Source: Acanthaster planci
Lineage: Eukaryota; Echinodermata; Asteroidea; Valvatida; Acanthasteridae
Reading direction: 5' to 3'
Assembly (NCBI RefSeq): GCF_001949145.1
Contig: NW_019091440.1
Coordinates: 688,417 to 718,346 of the forward strand
DNA length: 29,930 nt
The stretch's first letter is position 1, and every line of letters starts with the position of its first letter. Positions 22,501 to 29,930 of this stretch are shown here, piece by piece. The notes below the pieces were generated by a model. That model worked only from the letters and a program-made list of their open reading frames with translations, was not told the DNA's origin and made no database searches. Made by a program: the position numbers and the translations under genes.

Positions 22501-24474
22501 ATAGCTGCAATCCATCTGTTTTAACACAAATCTTTAAAATGCGCCACTGTGTCTCAGTTAACCTCATTTTCAACTTCTGTTTCTCTAGAGGGCATGCCTT
22601 TTTGGTTTTTATGCTAATAACTATTTTCATATTCATAAGGGAAACTGTGATGTCATTCTAGGCTAACTGTTGCATTGGTTTGTACACAAAAAGGTCTGAC
22701 ATTTTTTTTGGTTGATTTTGTGTGGCTAAATTTTCTCTTCTTTGCTGATTTGTTGTTGTTCGTGTGCGTTATTTGCGTGTGCAAATAACAGGCATTAATT
22801 CCTTGGCTGTGCTATGCACCCAACTGCTTTAAGGCACTCCATTAATTCTTTCATGAAATGCGGTCCCCCTCAACAAAACTGCAAATGTCTCGGCCTACTT
22901 ACAGGATAGCGGTTCCGGTAAGCCTCCGTGTCACGTGCACTCCAGGCTGACGGAGAGGAGGCTCTGGCTGGTTGCCTTTTCGGTGAACTACGAATGCCTC
23001 CCTGAGTTGAGAATGCAAAACATTGCACGGAATTTGAGAATTCAAAGCACATGCCTCAAATCAACCCCCGCACACGAGGAACTTGAGTCTTGAGAGAACC
23101 CACACAAACTCTTCAAATACACAACCCTCCGAAAAAAAAAAATTTGCTCCTGGATCAGTAGTTGTGGACAGCTTATGATGTGAGCTGCGATACCCCGGTG
23201 TGGATATGCTCAGCTAACAAGAACCGGCCAATTAAATGTACCTGTACATGTATGCGCAAACTTAACGTTCTTTTATTACAGCTCGTCGATGGGTTTCTTG
23301 ATTGTCTCCTTTTCCTCTAGCTACCAATGACTCCGATTCAAATATGCCTCCAAAATTGTGGTCCAGAAAGGAGGTTACCCTTGTGTGGACCTGGCTTAGT
23401 CCACAATATGCATTCTGTGGACCTCCTTTGCTCACTGGTCCACACTAGGTATGTAAGGTTGGCAGTGTTACACTCGCCCAAGCTCTGAAAGCTTGATGCG
23501 TGCTTGCATGCATTTTAGCAAGAAAGGGGTACCACTGTAGTAAGTTCAGTCGTTAGTGAAGTCAAGAGTCAAGTCCACCCCTGAATCAAAACAGCGGTAG
23601 CCACTTGTGGGGGCCACCGATTTTCAGACCAATTGCTGTGTGGAAAGCTGGGAGTACTCACCAACCAAGAAGTCCGACTTTTTCTAGGTGTCTGTGGTTG
23701 TGTGTCTGCTGATGAGGTATCGCTCTCTGAGTCGCTGATGGAATGGACATTCTTCAAATCTTCGCTTTTGACCTTTGACCCTCCAGGTTTCCCAGAGTCA
23801 CTTGAGAGGGCTGCCTGGTCTCGATCGTTTGTCTGTGACTTGGCCGCGCCCTGCTGCGATTTTGTCTTGGTTGCTTTTTCATCAAACCACGTTCCCTTTG
23901 CCTCCCCTCTAGATGCGCCCGATTTCTGCCCATTCTCAGCTGAGTCTATCTCTGAAAAGTTTGTTGAGTGGGACTGCCGAGATTTTCCTCTCCTTGGAGA
24001 GGAAGGCAGACTCGAAGATGCGGAACCGGTCGAAATTGTTCCCCTGATCCCTCCTCTGTCCGCCGTTGCCTGCACATGCACATCTTCAGCAGAGCTGAAG
24101 AACTTGTGCAGACTGGTTTGTTTCTCGTCGCCGGAGGCGACAAACGACAGCCGATCCTTGACTTTCTTGTTTGCTTTATTATCCCCTGGCATGCTTTGAC
24201 CGACTGCCCTCTTCCGTTTGGCTCGCCGCATTGCTCTTTTTCGCCCACCCCGTTTTGGCCGACTCCGACGACGGGTACCAGTCACGATCGGTTGATCAGC
24301 CTCGCCTAAACAGGATTCTATTACACCGACGCATTTGAAGTACAGAAGTCTGAATGGCAAAAAGAGCAGGTAACAAACAAATTTAATGCTCCTCCAAATG
24401 TGTCCAACCACACAGAGGTAACAACTTCCTGACAGCACGATGAATTTTCTGATCAATTCAACAAAGAACAGCAT
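19558..24474 (-). CDS. Opioid growth factor receptor-like protein (OGFr_N domain)
   Basis: Exons in reading order: 24474-23662, 23001-22903, 22305-22233, 21910-21832, 21250-21184, 20874-20726, 19801-19558; GT-AG junctions and phases agree, giving about 507 aa. The conserved OGFr_N region spans roughly residues 290-480: SAWSARDTEAYRNRYP, FYSNKIPSKPRGTYID, YIQWLFPIREKGMNW (352-366), KSYELMLDFWGMRL, NWKERFQNLNR and HNYLRITRMLKSLGELG (430-446). These match OGFR/OGFRL1, with OGFRL1 seeming closer. In vertebrates OGFR binds Met-enkephalin at the nuclear envelope and restrains growth; OGFRL1 function is not well defined. Here the protein ends soon after the domain (TLLTKKSGKH), and the long low-complexity region is N-terminal: a basic block at 68-90 (RRRSRPKRGGRKRAMRRAKR, NLS-like) followed by a Ser/Lys/Asp-rich tract. 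The first 55 residues are hydrophobic, but an excellent acceptor (CTTTTTGCCATTCAG, ending at 24350) lies inside them, so they may be intron and the true start may be in an upstream exon. The first ATG in frame is 24474. Confidence 0.9.
21392..21467. repeat. Loop-free 76-bp palindrome built from family 3 repeat ends
   Basis: Two 38-base arms meet without a spacer at 21429/21430 (centre CTCATGAG) and differ at one position pair. Each arm is the 3' end of the repeat family seen at 15793 and 28906 (AAAATTGCGCCCTCT, TTGGTCCAGC, GGGGCTCAT), joined tail to tail. It lies in an intron of the OGFR-like gene, between exons 4 and 5. Such a structure can extrude as a cruciform and is hard to clone and assemble. 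Confidence 0.9.
21521..21614. repeat. 15-bp perfect inverted repeat next to the palindrome
   Basis: TTGGAACCAAAATGG at 21521-21535 and CCATTTTGGTTCCAA at 21600-21614 enclose a 64-base loop. It begins 54 bases after the 76-bp palindrome and may be part of the same composite element in the OGFR-like intron. Confidence 0.65.
23357..23444. repeat. Bulged fold-back in the first OGFR-like intron
   Basis: TGTGGTCCAGAAAGGAGGT (23357-23375) pairs with ACCTCCTTT (23421-23429) and CTGGTCCACA (23435-23444), with a five-base bulge and one mismatch. The loop holds further GTGGAC/TCCACA pairs, so several nested hairpins can form. Probably an old fold-back element. Confidence 0.5.
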
Positions 24475-25362
24475 TGTCACAGTTCTGCAATTTTGCCCAA
24501 TCCTGAATGCCTCAGCAGATGAGCTCCGGCTTCTTGACTGTCTAGTCAGTCTGTTGTAGATGGTTAATGCTAATAGGCCCTAGTGCTTATAAATTCACTG
24601 TCTGCACTGTTGCGTTGGGGTTTGAGGCAATCAACTCCTAAGTCCAGACGACGCAACTTGTACTTTCAGCACATATACCAAAGACTGAGTGATTTATAAA
24701 AGACAGCCTAAGATAATTTCACGCAATCCCGTCACTAGTTACGGCTTAGAAGTACCATAATAGCCAGCCTTCGGCTCAGTCAAATGGTCACCATCATGTA
24801 TTGGTCTGTGGTACTGAACGATATGCCTACACCATAGCATCACCCAGCCAGTGCCACGGCCCACCACTGACTGACTGTTCACCACTGCACTCATAAAAAT
24901 AAGAAAACGCGTTTGGGAATTTCACATGAAGGCGCGGATTTCCTCATTTTCACCGTTTACAATGAAATCATGTGATTTTTGGAAGTGGGCCTGGTACTTA
25001 CCGTCTGAGGGGAATTCCCTTTCGTATTTACCTCTCGATCGACCGGTGACTACATACATGCGTGACATGTGTGACATGCCTTTACAAGGCGCAAGGCCTA
25101 CAATGTACATGTACATTGTACATGTACCATGTTTTTAAGTATACGAGAAGTCCAGTCAGGGTGCCGCGCCAGCCTACTTCAACTAATTACTTAGACTGGC
25201 TCCCGGTCCCTGAATTGTCCATCTGGTCACGGCCACGCGCCACGAGGACGAAGGAAAATATTTTCTATGTTCCCTTTTCAAGTCGAATCATTATGAGGTT
25301 TATTTGGTCCTGTTCCAACTCCAATTGATACAAACAGCGAAACACTTAATCATGCATATGAA

Positions 25363-25388
25363 GGAGCACCCCCTCACCGGTTGAAAAA
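25363..25388 (+). repeat. Family 3 repeat, 5' fragment
   Basis: GGAGCACCCCCTCACCGGTT followed by GAAAAA matches the first 40 bases of the repeat copies at 15793 and 28906. The similarity stops after the A-run, so only the left end remains. It sits about 120 bases before the dispanin start codon. Confidence 0.5.
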
Positions 25389-25464
25389 ATTATGCTGAGA
25401 TGAGGAGAGTCCAAACAAGCGCCAACTTGTTAGCAGTGACGGCGCTAATGTGATTCATTGGGTA

Positions 25465-25499
25465 CGTTCGAGCGAGCTACTCGTGTTAGCGCTCGAACG
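25465..25499. repeat. Hairpin just upstream of the dispanin start codon
   Basis: Perfect 10-base inverted repeat: CGTTCGAGCG at 25465-25474 and CGCTCGAACG at 25490-25499, with a 15-base loop, ending five bases before the ATG at 25505. In RNA it would place a GC-rich stem directly in front of the initiator codon; as DNA it could be a dyad protein-binding site. Role inferred only. Confidence 0.6.
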
Positions 25500-25504
25500 G
25501 CTAG

Positions 25505-27979
25505 ATGGACTATGACCCGCGGCGGATCAGCGAGGATGCGTTCGCGCGGTTCACTCCTGTGTCACAAGTAGGATGCCGGCATGCGCATTACACTCGGGTC
25601 CAGGAGTATACTTACGAAGTATACCCGCCCACACAGCCTGTGGTCTCTGCCCCTCCTATCAATACTGCAAATTCAGTCAATGCCATAGTAAGTTTATAAT
25701 TGCGTATGCCACATTGTTTTGAGTAGGCCTATATACTTTTTTACTTCGAATTGGATTTCAGAAATAAATTCTCGGCACGATTCAGGTTGTTCTGTCGGCC
25801 AACTTCAAGTTTGGACACTTATGTGTTCTCATTGATGATTTTGTTTTATTCTGTTTTGGTTTGTTTGCTTGTTTGTTTGTTTTTGCAGTGCTTGTTCGAA
25901 TATAACATTAAACATGAATATATTTGTGCAAAATGGCCACATATAGCCAGTGCCTTGGCAATGTAGTTCGGACGTGGTCTGAGTAGTGAGCACGTTGCTT
26001 CAAATATCTCTCGGTTTCAATCAAGGCCGATTCCAGAACCAATTTTACGGAGGGAGGGAGCCAAACTTGTATTTTTGTTATGTTTGGGAGTTTTGTATGT
26101 AACCTTTTACGGCCTTTCCAAGGACGCGCAACGTTTTGGGGATTTTTAACACGCTTTGGGAATTAAAGGATGGAAATGAAATAGATCCAAAATCAGACTT
26201 TTCCGATTATATACTTTTTTAAAATGGCTTTGTTTTGGGGGGGTCCTTTTGTTCCTCCGGATCTTCCCTTGGTTTTAAGCATTCGAGAAATATTTTTGCC
26301 TTGTACCAGATGATGCCACAGCCTGAAACCACCATCGAAACGACCACCATCAGCCAACCCAGATCTTACTTCGGATGTGCTCTATTTGTGACCGTTTGGT
26401 GCTGCCTGCCCTTCGGCATTGTGGCGTTGATAAAAGCAAATGAAGTAAGTTGAAGTAAGTTAATTACAGAGCAATAAACCCTCGTGCAGTTTAACAATGT
26501 TTTCATTTCGGACCGCCAAACCTCAGAACTAAGTAATCTTACGCTAAATACGGACTACCTTGCAGCCTCTGGAGCAACGAATCTTCAGACTATCAAACTT
26601 TCAGACTTTTGCCAGAAAGAGTTCAGATTTATTTACATACCCTATTTCGTTTTGGGCAAATATGGAAAATTTGTGCGCTCAGAAAACTGGATCTTGGGAT
26701 CATTGAATCTTCCGACTGTCCGACCTTCGGACTATCGCATGAACCTGTCCAAAGATCTGTTTCGGATCGAGGTTTGATCATTAAACTCTCGAATTTCCCA
26801 TGACACGGGGCTTATTGGTCTAAAATCTAAATAGGGATGGTTAGTTTGGATAGCAATGGCAATTGGATGCATTTTGTCGGAAGGCTACTCAGACCTCCCC
26901 AGATATTAGTAATTAGTCTGAAAGTTTAATTAGTTCAATAGTCTGAATATAGAATTATAGTCCAAAGGCTCCAAAACTAAAACAACACTCGCCTGTGTGA
27001 AGGTTCAGTATTCCGAATCGATTCTAACATCCGACAGTTCGAATAGATGATAAATTCGATAGAGTCAGAATCGACGATAAGGTTTGTTCAGACTATCGGA
27101 CCAGGCACGGATGGGGGGGGGCGTCCGAACTCCCTTGCTCTATACCCAAAAAAGTATAAAAAAAAAATAAATAAAAATAGGGGAAATAATCGGAAATAAC
27201 TAAAGTTATAGTGTACCAATTTAAACAATGTATCCCATGTGTAATGTTTCGTCATCGTTTCTGCTTGTCCGCAAAAATGAGACAACTAAAAAAATCTCCA
27301 GTCTGACTCCCCCCGAAAAATCAGTCCTTTAGAGATCCGCCAATCTGGACAAATTGAACTTTCCTGTCTTTTGGACGTCTCAACGAACGGGCCCTTCGAA
27401 CGTTCGAACCCTCCGGACAATCGGACCTTTGAACGTTTGAAACCTTGCGGTAATAGGCCTTCCAGCGAACGACACTTCAGACAAAAGAACTCTTGGACTT
27501 GGGGGCTTCATGTCTGTATATGAACTGCCCGTAGATAAGAGTGTACTTCCAAGCCGCAGTCAAATATCTTGACATGGCCTGAGTCAAGTCATGAGCAGAT
27601 TAAAAAACTTGGACAAATAAGGCTGCTCGATTGGCGTCACAGTCGTGTTTTTCCTACAAGTGTCCGCTAACACTATGGTCGGTCGTCGGTGCATGTGTAA
27701 AGAACAATTCACAGCGTGGTAAAAATCCCTCAGATCACCAGATGTAAATACATGTACTACCTAATACCAGGTGAAAATACAACCATTATGTCTGTGCAAC
27801 TGGGGTGGATAAACTTGTTGGATTTAACGCTCGAAACAGTAGGCACGTCCCGTCGAGAAACGAACAGTTAATTAAGTTCTCTCAAGTTGGTTCGTCTTCT
27901 TCATAAACAGGTGGGTAACCGTTGGCGAGTGGGAGACGTCGAAGGTGCCGAACGAGCGTCGAAGCCGGCCAAGCTGTAG
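25505..27979 (+). CDS. CD225/dispanin (IFITM-like) membrane protein, frame broken before second TM
   Basis: Exons: 25505-25687 (61 codons), 26310-26444 (45 codons), 27911-27979; both junctions are GT-AG and phase 0. The product read directly is 128 aa. Residues 1-78 form a hydrophilic, Tyr/Pro/Thr-rich N-terminus (EYTYEVYPPTQP; a TTIETTTIS stretch). Residues 81-102 are the first CD225 membrane segment, with the family signature WCCLPFGIVAL (91-101); its cysteine pair is the usual palmitoylation site in IFITM proteins. The conserved cytosolic loop follows (NRWRVGDVEGAERASKPAKL), then an in-frame TAG at 27977-27979. The second CD225 membrane helix is present immediately downstream in another frame (separate entry). 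Family members sit in plasma or endosomal membranes; IFITMs restrict virus fusion and PRRT-type members act at synapses, but the role here is unknown. The ATG follows a hairpin-forming 5' leader. This may be an assembly indel, a recent pseudogene or a truncated isoform. Confidence 0.85.
26445..26460 (+). other. Tandem duplicated splice donor after dispanin exon 2
   Basis: The donor GTAAGT at 26445 is repeated at 26455 because a 10-base unit (GTAAGTTGAA) is duplicated. Using the first donor keeps phase 0 into exon 3. Using the second adds ten bases and an immediate in-frame TGA at 26451-26453, ending the protein just after the first membrane helix. Confidence 0.6.
26520..27500. repeat. Degenerate short repeat region in dispanin intron 2
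   Basis: Variants of TTCGGACTATC / TTCAGACTATC / CTTCGGACTATCG and TTCGAACGTTCGAA recur irregularly (for example near 26590, 26720, 27090, 27395 and 27430). The pattern looks like a decayed minisatellite rather than coding sequence; open frames here show no domain. Confidence 0.4.
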
Positions 27980-28077
27980 GCTATGTCGAGGCGAGCTTCG
28001 CTCTTGGGATTCTGGTTCATGCGGTAGCCATCATTGTCATCGTTTGGACATTGTTTTTTTTAATTAAAAATGCATGA
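27979..28077 (+). other. Out-of-frame second transmembrane segment of the dispanin gene
   Basis: Starting at GGC 27979, a frame different from the one used by the upstream exon encodes 32 residues to a TGA at 28075-28077. It contains ALGILVHAVAIIVIVWTLFF, the expected second helix of a CD225 protein, placed directly after the KPAKL of the conserved loop. This frame is closed upstream by a TAA at 27916-27918, so normal splicing from the known acceptor cannot reach it. One extra base (or two fewer) between about 27971 and 27985 would make the domain continuous. No homopolymer sits at the break. Confidence 0.7.
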
Positions 28078-28206
28078 AAACACATCGCGTTGAGTTTCAT
28101 GGGGAATTGCTCCACGCACAGATTCACCACTGACGCATTGAACTAGTAAAAAAAAAGCCGTTAAAAACAGGCACCAGTCACTTCAGGCTGATAAATGACG
28201 TGATTA

Positions 28207-28297
28207 GTCAATGTGGGATGAATGATCTTCAAGTCCTGATTCGGATTGGTCAACGTGGGATGAGTGAGTTTGAAGTCCTGATTCGGATTGGTCAATA
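28207..28297 (+). repeat. 42-bp tandem duplication
   Basis: Unit 1 (28207-28248) and unit 2 (28249-28290) both begin GTCAAYGTGGGATGARTGA and end AAGTCCTGATTCGGATTG, and are followed by a third start GTCAATA. They differ at about five positions. It lies 130 bases after the dispanin second-TM frame and so may be in the 3' UTR. Confidence 0.85.
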
Positions 28298-28462
28298 CTA
28301 GCTTATTAGAATTTGCTATCTTAGTCCGAGACAAAAGCTGGTGCTCTATAGAAGAAATTTGGCTAACTTTCTTTTCCTGGTGAGATTAGGTATGAAGATA
28401 TCTTTAGCCCACAGCCAAAATGCAACACTGGTGAAAAAGAGCGTGACTTAATTGAATTATGT

Positions 28463-28468
28463 AATAAA
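28463..28468 (+). terminator. Candidate polyadenylation signal of the dispanin gene
   Basis: A perfect AATAAA about 390 bases after the TGA that closes the second-TM frame. No other perfect copy lies between that TGA and this site. Inferred from position only. Confidence 0.35.
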
Positions 28469-29930
28469 ATGGAAACAGATTAGACAGTTGTGCATAAATG
28501 CCTTGCTTGTTTTCCGTCTTAAACTAACGATAAGTTGCGAAGGTCGAAGAGGTTTAATTTCGACTGTTGCGCATGCAACTGCAACTTCTTTTGCTCTGGA
28601 ATCATTGTTGTTCAGATTTTTGCAATAAGTAGACAGGCTGGTTGTAAAACGTTTATATTTACTGTGTTTGGAAGGCGGTAGGAACTTCATATCATTTTAA
28701 TTACTTTATTAGTCCCGATATGATTAAGTGGATCTTCAGCAAGGAAGTAGACACCACAAATGAGGTTGTAAACAAGCTCGTGCAATGTACTCAGATTGGT
28801 GTTGCGAATCTAACACACGGGGGGGGGGTAATGCAGCGGCTGATTTCTTCGACCAGTGTGGTAGGCCTAACACTGGCCTTTTGAGCTGATTTGTCGACAT
28901 TCTATCCGCCTTGAGCAGAAGCACCCCCTCAACGGTTGAAAAGAGGCGTTGTGGCGAGTGTTCATTTTGTCGGTAGCGATGCGACTCACGGTAACGCTGG
29001 CGTTCCATATAGTCGTTCGCAAACCAGCGATGTGCAGTTTCCATCAAAGGAGCCGCAGTCTGTTGCTGGGAAATTGCGCCCTCTCTTGGTCCAGCTCGGG
29101 GCTTATAGATCGAATGCTCCCTGCGTCACCGTTATAGAAGCCTACTTGAAATACGAGGTCGAACAAGTGTTTGTTCCTCGAGTCAGGGAAAACACCTATG
29201 TTAGTATGAATATGAAAGAGAATAACGGTGGCTATGTTGAAAAAAAAGACAAGAAAATCCAAACGCTTATAACATTATTTTGGTCTGACCTTTAAAAGGT
29301 TGAACTTCATCGTGAAAATCGATTAAACTTGACTTTAAAGAGCAAATCCAAATCCATAAAAAGTACACTGAAATCACTATCCTTTCAGAATAGCAAGATT
29401 TGTTTTAACATGTTTTAACATTAAATGTATTTCTCAATTCTGTTCCCTTTACAATATATACCAAAATATCTTTAAAAAGGCACTGAATTTTTGCAACAGT
29501 TAAAAACATCATAACTGAACCCACAAAAAAACATTAATTGATAACAATATATTGACTTGGGCGCACACATTCTTGTGATAATAATTGTCGCGGACATAGA
29601 ATTTTACAAACAGAATTAAAGGATAGAATCAGTTGTTTCATCTCAACATTTATAAACAGTCTGTTTCTAAGAATGATGATAATGTTTCAACATTTTGTAG
29701 GGTAACTTGTAAACATGCATGATTGAAATACGGGCGAGTGATGGTTTGGTGCCAAGGCACCTGTTGATCCAGCTTCAAACATTTAAGAGCACAAAGGAAT
29801 CCAGACTTGACCTTTGGCTGGTGGTAAACCAGTGAAGTTATATTTGGGATGTTGGTATGGCAACGCCTCATACACAAGCACCCCTGCAGGGTAAATATTT
29901 TGAGCGTTTCCTTGGCAACCGAGGGCTCAT
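28469..29930. other. No recognisable gene at the right end
   Basis: Apart from the family 3 repeat copy at 28906-29107 this stretch is AT-rich and shows no coding signal with a recognisable domain on either strand. The open frame running out of the repeat to about 29295 has no partner splice sites. Confidence 0.5.
28906..29107 (+). mobile_element. Interspersed repeat family 3, copy B
   Basis: The second near full-length copy of the family at 15793-15989: CCGCCTTGAGCAGAAG, ACCCCCTCAACGGTTGAAAA, a middle part with GGTAGCGATGCGACTCACGG, and the end AAATTGCGCCCTCTCTTGGT CCAGCTCGGGGCTTATA. Open frames crossing it on both strands are artefacts of the repeat. Confidence 0.7.

Larger units (their letters stand above)
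24475..25504. promoter_or_regulatory. Divergent intergenic region between OGFR-like and dispanin genes
   Basis: The two genes are transcribed away from this stretch of about 1 kb, so it should contain both 5' leaders and may be a bidirectional promoter. It holds two overlapping TACATGTA-type palindromes at 25106-25126, a family 3 repeat fragment at 25363 and the hairpin at 25465-25499. No TATA box or convincing ISRE was found. Additional 5' exons of the OGFR-like gene could lie here. Confidence 0.4.

Noticed and set aside
23633-24199. Plus-strand open frame of 188 codons
   Set aside because: Antisense shadow of the low-complexity first exon of the OGFR-like gene.
24475-24480. OGFR-like start at 24480
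   Set aside because: That codon is GTG; the first in-frame ATG is at 24474, and even this start may be replaced by an upstream exon.
25328-25346. Interferon-type ISRE upstream of the dispanin gene
   Set aside because: ACAAACAGCGAAAC lacks the paired GAAA spacing, and interferon signalling of that type is not expected in an invertebrate.
28936-29295. Plus-strand open frame of 119 codons at the right end
   Set aside because: Its first half is the family 3 repeat; the rest has no domain or splice sites.

Overview
The window is nuclear DNA of an animal, most likely a marine invertebrate and possibly a deuterostome (echinoderm, hemichordate or cephalochordate). This placement is inference. It rests on intron-rich genes with GT-AG junctions, animal-specific families (annexin, OGFR-like, CD225/dispanin), many short fold-back repeats, and heavy use of the palindromic words TACATGTA and TAGGCCTA. 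No prokaryotic feature, CRISPR array or rRNA was seen.

Layout. 1-3842: no recognisable gene; a fold-back element and an E-box/CRE cluster lie near its right end. 3843-7794 (+): a multi-exon gene of unknown family encoding a very basic protein with an N-terminal hydrophobic segment. 7795-11555: no gene found; a tRNA-like SINE head and a fold-back half-element. 11556-17153 (-): a complete 11-exon annexin (370 aa), all intron phases reconciled. 17154-19557: no gene found. 19558-24474 (-): a 7-exon opioid growth factor receptor-like gene (about 507 aa). 25505-27979 (+): a 3-exon CD225/dispanin (IFITM-like) gene whose second membrane segment lies in a different reading frame. 28078-29930: repeats only.

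The OGFR-like and dispanin genes are divergent, with about 1 kb between their start codons. The annexin and OGFR-like genes run in the same direction. The four genes do not form an obvious pathway; annexin and dispanin are both membrane-associated families. The best candidates for follow-up are the frame break in the dispanin gene, the unrecognised basic-protein gene, the N-terminal low-complexity half of the OGFR-like protein, and a family of repeats that includes a loop-free 76-bp palindrome carrying CTCF-like motifs. No clearly new multi-gene system is visible.
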